From Symsagittifera roscoffensis (Eukaryota; Xenacoelomorpha; Acoela; Convolutidae), in contig NC_087064.1 of assembly GCF_963678635.1 (NCBI RefSeq), forward strand, positions 42,981,380-43,045,379: a DNA stretch of 64,000 nt, given 5' to 3'. Positions 34,420 through 45,789 of this stretch are shown piece after piece; within the stretch, counting starts at the first letter, position 1, and every line of letters begins with the position of its first letter. Below the pieces are notes generated by a model. The model was not told where the DNA came from. It searched no databases and worked only from the letters and a program-made list of their open reading frames with translations. Position numbers and translations under genes: made by a program.

Positions 34420-35272
34420 CTCGATAGTCCATCATCTGTCTCTGACTTAAAAGACTTCACAAGACCTGATGAACCTTTTATTTTATTCAATCGTCTCAAG
34501 ATACAAATCTTGTCCCTGTGATTGGGACATTCAAGTACTTCATTCTCTTTTACATTTTCAGCCATTTCATATCGAGTTTTCACGGGTAAGGCATATCCCA
34601 ACTTCCTTCCCCACTGGATTGTTATGGGTATGTCAAGATTATTCAACAAGACACTGACGCAGAGACCGCTCTTGGTTATCGAGAAGGATCTTCCTAAAAC
34701 AGCAGCACTTCGACTGTTTGGATTGGGAACTATGCATACTTGCTTACTATCACTTATATCATTATAATTTTTCATCCGTAAGCCTACAATTGCTGCTTCG
34801 TTCGCTTTCAGCCTTAACCTTCTACTCAAGAACACCGGCACTTTATTCTCATTTGCCATTATCAGATTTACCGGTTTAATTACGTACTTCCTATCTGAGT
34901 TTCGAATTCTGATCATGGCATTGTTTAGATCAATCGTTACGTCAAAGTTCCTGATGAAGTCTCTTCCTAAAATGAACTCGTCAGACTCGTCTAGGTTCTC
35001 CACCACAAGAAAGCTCATCCACAGGTTGCGTTCCCTAGATTTAGGGCTATTATTGGTGTTCTGTCTAGTACCCGCAGCGCCCCTTTGTTCGCAGCTGATA
35101 GCCGTATTCTTGAGTCTATCAAGTCATCTTTGTCGAAACCCATTCGTTCCCAAGTTTCGATTGGTATAACACTCAAGACCGCTCCCGTATCAAGTAACCC
35201 ACGTAACTGAGTCTTCTTGCCACTTATGTCAAGCACATGTGCTGATACGTCCGCTTCCGCTCCGATGTGCAT
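34420..35272 (-). pseudogene. Gypsy aspartic protease and linker to RT
   Basis: The frame 35272-35015 contains LRGLLDTGAVLSVIPIETWE with the active-site DTGA at 35180-35191, then RTPIIALNLG. It shifts into the frame 35018-34350, MSFLVVENLDESDEFILGRD and FIRNFDVTIDLNN, the C-terminal ILGRDF flap/strand typical of retropepsin-like Gypsy proteases. A linker of about 150 residues follows before RT. The enzyme would process the Gag-Pol polyprotein. One frameshift near 35017 separates the halves. Confidence 0.8.
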
Positions 35273-35360
35273 TGCATCTTCTTCCAGCAGTGTGCAGTGT
35301 CCAATCTATCTCACTTTTAGTTTTTCTTTGCCCACGTAGATGTGCCCCGCAAGATCTTCA

Positions 35361-35917
35361 TCACATGTTGCTGCCACATCTTGTGAGTAGCGCCCTCAAG
35401 GCTCTAGAGGTCGTCTGTGGGCTTATCGCACTCAAGTAATCTGCGTACACATCAATGTGCATTATTGTGTGATCGCTGGGTTCGTTCAAGTTCCTCGTTA
35501 CTTCATGGCCGCCCACAGTGATTAATGACATTACCCGATCTTCGTTATGCCGAATGGCTTTCCCGTCACCATTTTCAGAGTGTTGCAATTTCCACTCTTT
35601 GTCGACCCTGCTACGGCTTCTGGTACTGGCACCGACCAACCTAACGTCCCGTTTAACTTCTGCTTTTCGATCTCTTGTTTCAATCGTTGCTCTATTTCCT
35701 TCGTCGCTAGGTCCTGTTTCACTTTGTTAATAGCCTCTGCCGCCGCCTTCTCATAATTTATCTCCAGGGCATTCCTGGCCGTGGCCTTTTTTGCACTGTT
35801 GACTTGCGTTACAGCTTTCACCGTCTTCGTTGGTAGTTCCGCACTCGGTGCTTCCGAATTTTTTGTTTCGAACTCAGTTTGTCTGTTTCTCTGGTTCTGC
35901 ACCGCCACTAACGCCAA
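35361..35917 (-). pseudogene. gag-pol linker region
   Basis: The frame 35917-35531 is helical and charged (AAAEAINKVKQDLATKEIEQ) and shifts near 35550 into HNEDRVMSLITVGGHEVTRN and DHTIMHIDVYADYLSAISP in the frame 35639-35361. It lies between the zinc knuckles and the protease, so it belongs to the C-terminal part of gag or the start of pol. I recognise no domain. Confidence 0.6.
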
Positions 35918-35953
35918 CTTATGCTTGGGTTGACTCTGGTTCTTGGCCGCCTC

Positions 35954-36960
35954 CTAAAACAAAGGACAATTCATCCTGAAGTGCCCCTCTTGATTGCAGA
36001 AGAAACATCTTGCACCTATCTTGATGATCAATCCACTATAGAACTCGTGTTCTTCTATCTGGCTCATATCTTCCTCATCGGGTGCATATCCCAGACTCTT
36101 CATGCCCTGTTTGTATGTTGTGCAATCCACCACGTGATGATCAGCTGACCGGAGTTTGCGCATGCTCTACGTTTGTCCATGTCCTCTCTAGGCTTATACC
36201 ATGACGACCTTTGCGGTTGACTCCCCCCTTGCATGTTCCTGTTATCCGAATATGAGTATTTCTTGGGTTTCTTTAGCATGTACTCTCTTGACTTCTGTCT
36301 CATTTCTTCTGGAGTCGGTGCGCTATCTTTCGACAGTGTATAGTACGTTGCTAACATTGTCCTCAAGTCGTCACTTTTCACTCCATCGATGAACTTCGAG
36401 GCGATGCTAAAGTTCCTTCTGTTTGTTGACTCTTCAGGATCACTCCCTCGTCTCAAGCTCTCGAGATCGTCTAGGAACCGATCAATTGATTCATCGTCCC
36501 TTTGCCTTCTTTTTTCGAATCTCATCATTGCTTGGTGACCCTTCATGCCTGACCCGAATCGATTCAACAGTATCTCGATGATTTTGTCAGCTGTGTCGCG
36601 TTCCTCTTCCTTCTTTGCAACTACGCATTTCAACGCCGTGCCTTCTAAGTTATTGAGTATCGCCGTGCAGGCTTGTCTCTCGTCGTTCAAGTTGTCCTGT
36701 TCCAAATGTAGTCTCATGACTTCTACCCAAGTATCGATGCATCCGTCTGAGTCATCCTTAAATTCTTTTGGCTTCTTGAAGGTTTTCCTGAATTTGCCAC
36801 CTCCTCTCTCACTCAATTCAGTGTTTCTCGTAGCGAACGCTTCCAATGTTCTATTCTTCATCTCCCAGGTGCTAGCCCACGTCATGGCATCAGGTCCCGC
36901 ATTATTGTAGGTCGTGGAATCACCTGGACCACTCGTCGTATTTGCGGTTCCACCTTTCAT
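35954..36960 (-). pseudogene. Gypsy gag capsid and zinc knuckles
   Basis: From 36960 the frame codes for 286 residues with a capsid-like helical region (LHLEQDNLNDERQACTAIL, ESIDRFLDDLESLRRGSD). A first knuckle (RRACANSGQ) has lost its second Cys, and near 36137 a one-base loss shifts the frame. In the frame 36163-35954 the rest of that knuckle (ADHHVVDC) and a second, complete knuckle CFFCNQEGHFRMNC (C-x2-C-x4-H-x4-C, 36008-35967) follow. The intact protein would form the particle and bind RNA. Confidence 0.8.
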
Positions 36961-37449
36961 AATTGTCTTGCCCCCCCCCCCGGTGCTGTGCTCGCTGCAT
37001 CCCAGGGTAATGGTAACGGTGTTGACTGCCGTTTGTTCCGTTGTGGTTCCACAAAATCAACTCTGTTACCTTGCGTTCGACCCGTTACCGGCCTGTCTTG
37101 TGATGTAGAGTTTCTCAAGGTGGCATCTAGTTTTGCCTGTATGGCACATGAACTCTCAGCCTAGTCCCTTCCCATTGAGTCCATTCTTGTTTCCAGACTC
37201 CCCAACTGACTGTTCACAGCGTCATACCATTGCTTCATTTCTTGCATGTTTTTTTGATGTTCTTATCTCGCTCTCCATCAGTGGCCTTTACCTTGTCTGA
37301 CATCTGCTGAAGCTTTTCCTCTGTCGCCTTCGCCAGATTGAAATAGTTGTCCAGTTACTCGTGTTTGTTGTATCTTAATTCTTTCTTTATCGTCTCTCTT
37401 TCCTCCTCGCTGTGCTTTAGTTTCTTGTCGATCCGATCTAGCTTCGCCA

Positions 37450-38052
37450 TCAGATCGCCCAATTCAAGAGGAGTTGTTGTTTCATTGTCAGCTTTTGCCA
37501 TTTTGTTGGCTGCTCCCCCTGTTTAACCTGGTCATCGTCTTGGTTGGCCTCTGTCGTTATCGTGGAAACTGTTCCAAACGTTTTGCCATTCTCGGCTTTC
37601 GGTTCTCCCGTCACTATGTCTCTTGATTTCATCCCGACCATCATTGCTATCCTTTCTGTAAATGACGTTCTTTTTACTTGAGACTCGTCCTTAACTGTTT
37701 CTGGCGTGTTGCTCGTTGTGTCCTCCACAGTGTCTATCGGCGAGACTTCCATCGATTTTTGATTTTGTTCCTCTGCATTCGGCATCGGTGTCGACTCCGT
37801 CGTCTTCTTCTCCACCTCATCGACACTCTGGTCTGTTGTTTGGTCAATCTCAATGGCGGGTTCCGTTTGTTTCCCCTCCGCGCCCTCTTTTGTCTTGTTC
37901 TCTTTTGAACTTCTTGTGTTGACCATGCTCACTGAAAAGTTCTTCCTTGTTATTTTTGGGCCAACCGTTGTCACTTTTCGTTGCGACGAGTTATATTTTG
38001 TCTTTGACTCCGTAGCTCTTTTTTCAGCTATCGGTACCCTGCTCCGTTTCAT
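37450..38052 (-). pseudogene. N-terminal region of Gypsy gag
   Basis: A 200-residue frame starts at 38052 with MKRSRVPIAEKRATESKTKY, is rich in Lys, Glu and Thr, and looks disordered. Near 37470 the frame shifts to LGDLMAKLDRIDKKLKHSEE, a coiled-coil-like segment that runs on with stops to about 37200 and leads towards the capsid frame. It is placed by continuity with the capsid block on the same strand. No motif identifies it alone. Confidence 0.6.
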
Positions 38053-38309
38053 GATTTTTTTACAAGTACTTCTATTTACAATATTACTATTTACAAAATT
38101 CTATTCTAAGGATAAAATTTCTGATAGTAAATATAATAATTATAAAACAAACGTTCCTATTCCCGTTTAACATTTATGAAAATTTTACTAATTCGTGATC
38201 CCAACAAAATCGGATCTATCGCGATTTAATTTTCCGACCGGTCCTATTGCTCTTGTTTTAGTTATTTCGACCTGTCTTAAGACCCTTTAGTACCGTCACA
38301 ACACTTTTT

Positions 38310-38643
38310 TGTACCGTCCCAAGACCTCCCGGTACTGTCCCAACACTTCTATTTACTGTCCCAAGACTTCCCTGGTGCTGTCCCAAGACTTCTAGGTACT
38401 GTCCCAAGACTTCTAGGTACTGTCCCAAGGCTTCTAGGTACTGTCCCAAGACTTTCTGGTGGTACTGTCCCAAGACTTTCTGGTACTGTCCCAAGACTTT
38501 CTCGTACTGTCCCATGATTTTCTGGTACTGTCCCAAGACTTTCTGGTACTGTCCCAAGACTTTCTGGTACTGTCCCAAGACTTTCTGGTACTGTCCCAAG
38601 ACTTTCTGGTACTGTCCCAAGACTTTCTGGTACTGTCCCAACA
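38310..38643. repeat. 21-bp minisatellite
   Basis: About 15 copies of GGTACTGTCCCAAGACTTTC plus one base, with variants CTTCTAG and CTCGTAC. It abuts the 15-bp array and shares the core TGTCCCAAGACT with it. The array lies immediately 5' of the minus-strand gag. Periods divisible by three keep frames open on both strands. Confidence 0.95.
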
Positions 38644-39175
38644 CTGCCCTGTCCCAAGACTGCCTGTCCCAAGACTGCCTGTCCCAAGACTGCCTGTCCC
38701 AAGACTACCTGTCCCAAGACTGCCTGTCCCATGACTGCCTGTCCCAAGACTGCTTGTCCCAAGACCGCCTGTCCCAAGACTGCCTGTCCCAAGACTGTTT
38801 GTCCCAAGACTGCCCGTCCCAAGACTGCCTGTCCCAAGACTGCCTGTCCCAAGACTGCCTGTCCCAAGACTGCTTGTCCCAAGACTGCCTGTCCCAAGAC
38901 TGCCTGTCCTAAAACTGCCTGTCCCAAGACTGCCTGCCTCAAGACTGCCTGTCCCAAGACTGCCTGTCCCAAAGCTGCCTGTCCCAAGACTGCCTGACCC
39001 AAGACCGCCTGTTCCAAGACTGCCTGTCCCAAGATTGCCTGCCCCAAGACTACCTGTCCCAAGACCGCCTGTCCCAAGACTGCCTGTCCCAAGACTGCCT
39101 GTCCCAAGACTGCCTGTCCCAAGACTGCCTATCCCAAGACTGCTTGTCCCAAGACTGCCTGTCCCGAGACTGCCA
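38644..39175. repeat. 15-bp minisatellite
   Basis: About 35 copies of TGTCCCAAGACTGCC with scattered substitutions (for example AGACCGCC, AAGATTGCC, CTAAAACTG). On the minus strand it would read as a Gly-Ser-Leu-Gly-Thr pentapeptide repeat, and other frames are equally open. I regard the open frames (257 and 274 residues on the minus strand) as products of the period, not genes. Confidence 0.95.
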
Positions 39176-39180
39176 AGACT

Positions 39181-40070
39181 GCCTTGAGCCACTGTACCTT
39201 GTACCACCACTTGAGATCTAGTTAAAATTTTCCCAAAAAACCCAAACTTACTGGCCAAAAGTTAGAATTACTAACCCCCTTGTTTTTGTTTCTTTTAATA
39301 TTTTGATGCAAGTTGAAACCCAATTTGTTCTAGGTGACTTGTGATCACCTGTTTGTTCAAAACCGATTAAAACTTCTTCACCAAAAGCGTCAAAATTTGA
39401 ACAGAGAAAAAAATAATAATAATTATCGATAAAAGCAAAAAAATATATACCCACCTAAAATTCAAAGGTGACTTGTGTCAACCCTTTATCTGAACAACAA
39501 CAAAAAAAGTGTTTGGTACCTGATTGCCACGCGTTCTCTTCTCCCCTGCTAGCGATCTTATGGGGTATCACAAAAACTGTCTATGTCCGTTCCCCCCTCC
39601 CGATCCGACCAGGGTACCTACCTTAATTCGATGTTAAATTTGGATATCCGCTTCTTATAATCAACGCGTGTAGTAAGAACCTAATGTAACTAAATCGACG
39701 ATGCCGATCAATTAGTTACTCTAATGTGTGCCCCCTTTTTACACTTTACAACCACCAACCTCTAACCTAACCAGCCCCCCTTCTAACCTCCCCCCTCTTT
39801 AGACCCCCTCTTAAACCAAAAATTACCTTAAGCGCCGGGTGCTAAACCTCTCGAGAGAAAACCGTAGAACCTGTTTCCAGGCCTGCTTGATTAAAAACGT
39901 TCCTCAAAACAGTGGGGTTCCACTTATCCAATTTTACAATTATCTCTTATAATGTAATGTGGATTTTAACGATACCCGTTTGACCAACTTGAGAACACCC
40001 CCGTCCTCTCTTGTTGCTCTGATTCCGTGCTGATTGTTTCCTTGACTTGCCCTGCACCTGATCACCAGCA
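39181..40070. other. unassigned, possible Gypsy leader/LTR
   Basis: No gene. The region follows the minus-strand gag on its 5' side and includes C-rich stretches (39730-39830). A long terminal repeat may lie here, but the other terminal repeat is lost and I could not fix boundaries or a primer-binding site. Confidence 0.3.
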
Positions 40071-40270
40071 CCACTTTCCCACTTGGCTGGTCACCTTTTC
40101 CAGTCAAGTCTCCTAATGGTCCAGCTAAGTCCCTGTGAACCACTTTCCCACTCGACTGGTCACCTGTTCCAGTCAAGTCTCCTAATGGTTCAGCTAAGTC
40201 CCTGTGAACCACTTTCCCACTCGACTGGTCACCTGTTCCAGTCACGTCTCCTAATGGTCCAGCTAAGTTG
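40071..40270. repeat. 69-bp tandem triplicate
   Basis: Three copies start at CCACTTTCCCAC (40071, 40140, 40209), differing by a few bases. The minus strand would encode a 23-residue repeat (GPLGDLTGTGDQSSGKVVHR and three more) in the frame 40305-39940. This could be a real repeat protein fragment or a result of the divisible period. Confidence 0.9.
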
Positions 40271-41219
40271 CAAGCTATCTGAAAACCCTTCAGAACGCCC
40301 CACACTCGGGCACCTTTTCAGATTGCTGAAACGATCGATTCGATCAGTCTTACAAAAAACAGTATGGATATACTATTTAATTAATATATAGTTTTGATCC
40401 AACTAATTTGGTGTCAAATTCACTGTCATTTTTTTTTGTTTTCTAGTTTTTGTTCCTTTTTCTGTTCTTTTTCGGTTTTTGTTTCACTTTTTGTCTTTTG
40501 CTCGTTTTTTCATCCCCCCTAGTTACCCCCCTTACTCGGTTAGCTAAGCCTCGTTTGGAGAGCGTACCAGGAAGTTTTCTCGAGTTTTCTTAAAAAGCTA
40601 TCATGGTACAACCGGAAGGTTTACACGTTCCCGCTGAACCGTACCACCGGTACTCTAGAATGGGCATGAATCCCGGAGCTGCGTCAAGTGGGTTCGACTC
40701 CGTAGTCATGATGTCGTAAAAACACCCAGGAGCGCCATTAAAACACTATGTAACAGTCGCCTACTTCGGTCACATATGAGGCTTAAGAAGAATAGGCCCT
40801 ATAACCATTGGCTCAAGAGTCAGGGACACTATCTCTCGTGTTTTTCTACCTCAAAACGGTCGGAGCCAATTCGGTTCGCTTGCGACATGAGACTAAAAAC
40901 CCATTACTGCTTAAACGTCCCCATATTTAGGTCTCAAAATACCCAAAATACACGAACGCCGTTAAAAACAGGGTCGGAACAATCCGCATAGTTACTTTTT
41001 ATTAGTCAGTGGAACTTTGATCCGTTTCAGATGGACCAACCCAAAACTCTCCTTATCTCAACATAACAATCATAAAACACACTCAAGAAAAATAAATTCG
41101 GGTTTTCACATACCAGCACACTCAAGAATTGGAGTAACTAAATCGGTAAGCAACTCGAGAATTAAGTAGGATAATTTGAGAAGTTCGTTACTAAATAATT
41201 TCAACAAGGGAAAGAAGTT
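40271..41219. other. GC-richer unassigned DNA
   Basis: 40600-41000 is richer in GC than the surroundings and contains GGGTTCGACTCC, which fits a pol III B box, but no A box at the right distance. No gene is supported. Confidence 0.35.
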
Positions 41220-41645
41220 TTGACTCAAGAATTGAAGTTTTGTCTGAACCTTTGGGACACCCCAGCTGTCCACCTTTCCACTGAGGGTTCACTCTGGTTC
41301 ACCTCGAATAAATACGTTCTCCTTTCGCAATCGTTTCTTCTCCTATTTCCGGATAAGACGGCTCTACTCGCGTTTATTTTGTATCTGGAAATTGCGAATA
41401 GTAATTTCCCGCAGCTTTTTCAAGTACTTTCCCGCGATTGTAAATCGGTCGTTCTGATCTTTTATTTCTGAGATTCTTAGTTTTTGCGAGAAACTTGAGC
41501 ATGGCAGGCTCAATTTGAATTTTTGAAAAATTAAAATTCTTCCCAAAATTTGTAGTTCGTGTTCCTCAAGGTCAAACTTCCAAATATGACCGACTGGCAC
41601 AGTAGGGTAGGCTTTAGGATTTCTCCATGGGTTTTGAACACTCGT

Positions 41646-42372
41646 TTATAAGTTCGTAATTTTTCCCGGTGGGTTGCAGTTTCCAAACCAGCAAAGAATT
41701 TTCCGCATACACAAATTGTTTTCTGCAAAATTTCTGTGGAAGAATTTCCAATACGTATTTGTTAGAGATAATTTCAGGCTGTCATAATCTTGATTTTCGA
41801 AAACCACAATTTGGCTAAAATAGTTGTATAGCGTATTAGAAGGTACATTAAAATTTTCATTTGATTTCATCAGTCTTGTTGCATCAACAGCAATCTCACC
41901 ACGTGTTGCTTGTCTCATTCGCGATTCGTTTTTATGAATGATTGTATTCAAATCAATGTCATGTTTGTTTTTTAGTAGTGAAACTAAGTCGTGTAATTCA
42001 AAGTACATTGAGAGTGGAAGGAGCTTTAAAAATTTCAGTATTTCAGTATAACTCATTTTGAAGTTATTTGTAATCCATGAAGTAGCTCGTTTTTGTACTC
42101 TTTCTAATTGTGTTAACTCTGTTTTGTTCGGATACCATTTTCGCGATGCATAGCTTATGATTGGTACTAAGATCCAGCGCGTTGATGACAGTGAAAACCG
42201 CAAGAAGATGGTCAACCGAGACGTTCTTCACCCACCGAACAGCACGTGCCGTGAAGTACATGCTGAAAACAACGGAGATCGACTTTTTCACCTCTTTGCG
42301 CCGTTTTCGCAGTACTCTCAAAGACTTCTTACTAGAGCGCTCTAAACTCTTCAATCGTGAAAACTCATGCAC
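41646..42372 (-). pseudogene. C-terminal part of a LINE (non-LTR) RT
   Basis: The frame 42215-41646 reads LVPIISYASRKWYPNKTELT and QLERVQKRATSWITNNFK, the Y-x-S-x-x-W-x-P ... LExxQKRATRWI pattern found after the palm in Jockey/CR1/L2-type LINE RTs. It continues with LKLLPLSMYFELHDLVSLLK to a C-terminus with a Cys-bearing segment (FGNCNPPGKITNL) and stops at 41646. Upstream on the same strand, another frame (42372-42064) has a Lys/Arg-rich helix, connected by a frameshift. The 5' part with endonuclease and palm is absent, as usual for 5'-truncated LINE copies. Confidence 0.65.
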
Positions 42373-42695
42373 TTGGTTTTTGAAGTGCCGTTGCTCTTTC
42401 TGTAGATCTTAGTTTTTAACATATATTTGTTCATCTATTTATAAAAATTTTGCCTTATTTTTAATAAGGGAATTAATTCTTTTTTTGTTTGTATCCACAG
42501 TTTAAGTTTAATTTTGACTTAAATGATGCATTTACTGACCATACATAGAACTGGCGTTGGTAGAGACGGTTAAAAGCATATGAAGCTGGGTTTAGACGCT
42601 AGCTTTATTTTCCGTCGATTTGTACTTCCGGGCGAATGTTAAATTCTCCGGGTGTTCTATTTAACTTATTTCGTTATCGTTTCGATTTCTAGAAA

Positions 42696-42929
42696 ATGCC
42701 CAGGATTTTGACTGGAATGTGTGATGAAGAGACTCCTGACATTGACCGCGATTGCTATGATACTTCTGAACTTCTGATTATCAGCTCGCAGCTCGCTACG
42801 GAGGCCCCTAATTGTTATCTATCCTGTGTTTTAGTGTTTAGGATGGATGATAGAAATCATATGCGGAAATATGAAATAGATAACAAGAAACTACACTATT
42901 TTTCTGCAATAACAACTGCAAAGTGTTAG
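42696..42929 (+). CDS. 77-residue ORF, unknown
   Basis: The frame starts MPRILTGMCDEETPDIDRDC just after TTTCGATTTCTAG, which could be a 3' splice site, and stops before the TA-flanked foldback element. Composition is less biased than the surroundings and rather acidic. It may be a first exon, part of an upstream open frame for the gene starting at 43784, or chance. No family is recognised. Confidence 0.2.
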   Translation: MPRILTGMCDEETPDIDRDCYDTSELLIISSQLATEAPNCYLSCVLVFRMDDRNHMRKYEIDNKKLHYFSAITTAKC

Positions 42930-42967
42930 TACATTGACAGTCACGTTCGACTTGAAGCATTTTGTTA

Positions 42968-43538
42968 CACTAAAGCACAAAATTAAGCGAACGTCCATGT
43001 TTTTTTTTCTCTAAAATATCTGTTTTTTTTGGACAACCTCCACTGAGATTCTTAACAAAATTATTACTTCGACCAAGAGCAATTGACATGAGGTACTCTC
43101 TACGAAATTAACGATTTTTGTTTTCAAAGACTTACCAGTATTTCCGGGTCTGAAAATGCCAGTTTTCACCATCTGCCTTAAGTTTTTCAAAAGGCATAAA
43201 AATGAAAGAAACAGCTGAGTTAATCAACTGTCACACTGAACAAACCAATTTTATCGATCGTTATGTTTTGCGTTGCATGAACAATTTTTTTCTGCTTATT
43301 CGAGAAGAGTTCTCTCTGATGCAAAACTTAGTGTAGATGGTGGAAACCGGCATTTTTAGACCCGGAAACACCGGTAAGTCTTTAAAACCAAATTTTGTTA
43401 ATTTCATAGAGGATAGCTCAGATCATTTGCTCTTGGTTTATGTAAAAGTATTGTTTAAAATTCCAGTGAATAATTTTTGAAAACAGGCATTTTAGAGGGA
43501 AAAAAATTTAATTTGCGCTCAATTTTTGTCCATTAGTG
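42968..43538. mobile_element. Tc1/mariner-like foldback MITE
   Basis: The 571-bp element starts CACTAAAGCACAAAATTAAG and ends CGCTCAATTTTTGTCCATTAGTG. Its two ends are inverted repeats for about 210 bp each, including ACTTACCAGTATTTCCGGGTC at 43129 against its complement near 43370. It is flanked by TA on both sides (42966-42967, 43539-43540), the target duplication of Tc1/mariner elements. The middle, about 160 bp, has no transposase frame. Confidence 0.75.
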
Positions 43539-43783
43539 TAGAAGGAAGTTTTATTCTGAGATGATTAATGGTGATGAAGTTTGAAGGTTGATGTTGTACT
43601 GGAATGAGTGGGACTGTTTAAGGAAAAGATCGAATTTATCATTCTTTTTTCTAGCAAGAATCGACAATGGACCACCAAAATCTTTAAAGTATAGTCAAAA
43701 GCGTGAGTTTTAAGCTTTTCAATTATAGATTCTCGACATGGCATTTGTGCTTGATTTATTCATATTTTACAGGAAGAGATATT

Positions 43784-43870
43784 ATGGCCAAAAATCGGAG
43801 TAAATCTGCTAGATCGAACTACCCTGAGCTAAACAATGCCAATATACGTTCAACCGCTACTGCAAGATTG
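43784..43870 (+). CDS. unrecognised host gene, coding exon 1
   Basis: The exon begins after the acceptor TATTTTACAG (43772) with a short leader, then ATG and 29 codons (MAKNRSKSARSNYPELNNAN to TARL), ending at the donor TTG|GTGAGA in phase 0. A 69-bp intron upstream (donor AAAGC|GTGAGT at 43704) could join a 5' non-coding exon. The product starts basic and Ser/Asn-rich. Exon 2 begins 11974 bp downstream in the matching phase. Together the three coding exons give at least 178 residues of a protein I cannot name; the gene runs out of the window. Confidence 0.6.
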
Positions 43871-45789
43871 GTGAGATATGACTTGTAGAAATAAGTTAAC
43901 GACTGATAGAGAAAATATTAATGTGCTCGAAGTCAGATTGTTTTCCAATTGTTGTCATATAGTTATCTAATTGCAAGAGTAAGTGTCTTTTAATCAGGAC
44001 CCAGACTTCTATCCCGGGAACTACTTGTCTTGCAAATCTGGGCTCGTTGCCATTTGGTCTGTTTTTTTTTTTCAGTAAGTATTAAATTGGATTTTTTCCT
44101 GGAAAAATTGAAATGACGGCTTTTCGTTTCTCTGCTTTTATTTTGTTGGATTAGTTTCCACGCCAATGATTTCTATAGTGTTGTAAGGAACTTTCATTTT
44201 ATTTGTTGATTACTTTTGTGCTTTATTTGCTTAATAAACTGATTGTGTGGCGCTTGAAGGAAAGAACTTGATTTTTATTTGAAAAAAATTCAGGTCGGTC
44301 GTGGTGTTCAAAGTTTTGAAACGTATCGCTCACAAATGTTTAGTTACTACAACTATTTTTTATAGCTTTTTTGTTTTTCGCTCAATGGGCTCTACAAGCT
44401 TATAATTTCTTAGTGGCCGTCCGGTAAATAGTAAAAGCTTTGTATCAAATTGGCTGACCTTCGTGAACTTGAATCTACTGCAAGTCTGCAAACTTGTCAT
44501 GTCAAAACTTGAAATACAAACAATTGAGCTGGATTTCCCGATTGAGATAAGGCTTTCGGAAGCAGATAGTGTAATGTAATGACTTCATAAAGTGCTCCAT
44601 TTCAAGTCTGCTAAATTGTTGTTATTCTATTTTTTAAATAAAGTAAACAATAGATTGAGACCGTTTTAAAACATCAGTATAACAGGAGATTGGGCAAACA
44701 ATGATTCCAAAGCCCATACCAGCTGCGTCAATATGTTTATGCGTGTTCACCTTGTCTCTTTTCGCCTTACTCCGCGTTCTATGCCCTTCAAAAAATTCAA
44801 TGTGGGAACTGTTTGATCCTTTTTTTTTCCTATTTATTTCATTTGTTTAATTGCCCTGCCTAACGTGAGATCAACGGTTTAATTGATAGGGCTTGTGATG
44901 GGTATCTCCACTACGTTAACTGTTACGCCCTATTTTTAAAAGAAAAAGTTATGGCGTTATATAATGTTCAATTTCAGACTATTGTAGGAAAATTTTCTTT
45001 CAAATCACCTTTAATCTGAGGAGAGTTAAATCAATATAACAGTTGGTAGACTTTTTCTTTGCGTAAAAGGTTTCTCTTTTTTAAAAAGAAACTTTTATCT
45101 GTCCAGAAAAATACTCTCCCAATTCTCTGATTAGGGGTTCAACCTCAAAAAAAGAAGATATGGCGCTGAAAAAAGTTCATTTCCTTTTTCAAATTTTCGG
45201 AGAGTTTCTTTTCTTCTCGATCTGTCCTATCAAATCTCAGAATAAGTTTTAATGCATGGAAAGAAAAAAAATCACTACATAAGCCAATATTACCTAAGCT
45301 TGGTGGTGAAATCAGTATAAACAAGAAGTCCATCTGATGACCGTTTATGTCAATTTTTTTCATTTTTATCAGAAAACACCATGCCAAATCAATTTGAAAT
45401 GGATGATTACATCTTGAATACGTCCGGGCTCATTGATTTTTTTGCCTACAAATTTCACCAAATACTTAGAAAATTGTTTATAATTGAAATAAATTGATTT
45501 TTTTTCCATTTAGTTGTTGCGCATGTCTGATTTGGAATTTGTGTTGGTTGAATTTTTTTTCTCATCGCCGTGTTCTGGATCATAATAAATCAACTTATAT
45601 CTCAATCGAGCATGACCGAAGTTTAAAAAAAATACTTTTTTTTTAATTTTAATAATTAATTTCAGCTCTTTCTCAACCGTATCCTGCTACACTCCCCACG
45701 ACCCCAAGGTTGTCAAACGGTTGCCCAATCAAATTAAATTTTTCTTTTTTTTTGTCCCTGCGCAAGTGGATAGTTTTGACAGTCTGAGG

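Larger units (their letters stand above)
32364..38052 (-). mobile_element. second Ty3/Gypsy-like element, integrase-less and frameshifted
   Basis: On the minus strand, from 38052 down: gag N-terminal part, capsid, two zinc knuckles, linker, aspartic protease (DTGA), RT (TLDLGSA, YVDD), RNase H (LDTDAS, RVDNKALSWL) and a long tether. The sequence ends where the Penelope-like RT begins, so integrase and the 3' long terminal repeat are gone. At least six frameshifts separate the blocks, but each block is long and otherwise open, and GC content is higher than around it. It is therefore younger than the 8-20 kb element. Confidence 0.9.

Noticed and set aside
32361..36910. Many Ser/Leu-rich plus-strand frames in the second Gypsy element
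   Set aside because: All lie antisense to recognisable gag, protease, RT or RNase H frames.
38310..39175. CRISPR-like array
   Set aside because: Units follow each other directly without unique spacers; this is a eukaryotic minisatellite.
38349..39258. Long minus-strand frames (257 and 274 residues) with Gly-Ser-Leu-Gly-Thr repeats
   Set aside because: The tandem periods of 15 and 21 bp keep frames on both strands open automatically; no start context or conserved flank supports a gene.
40604..40695. Pol III B-box match GGTTCGACTCC
   Set aside because: The only A-box-like sequence is too far and poor, and no cloverleaf can be drawn.
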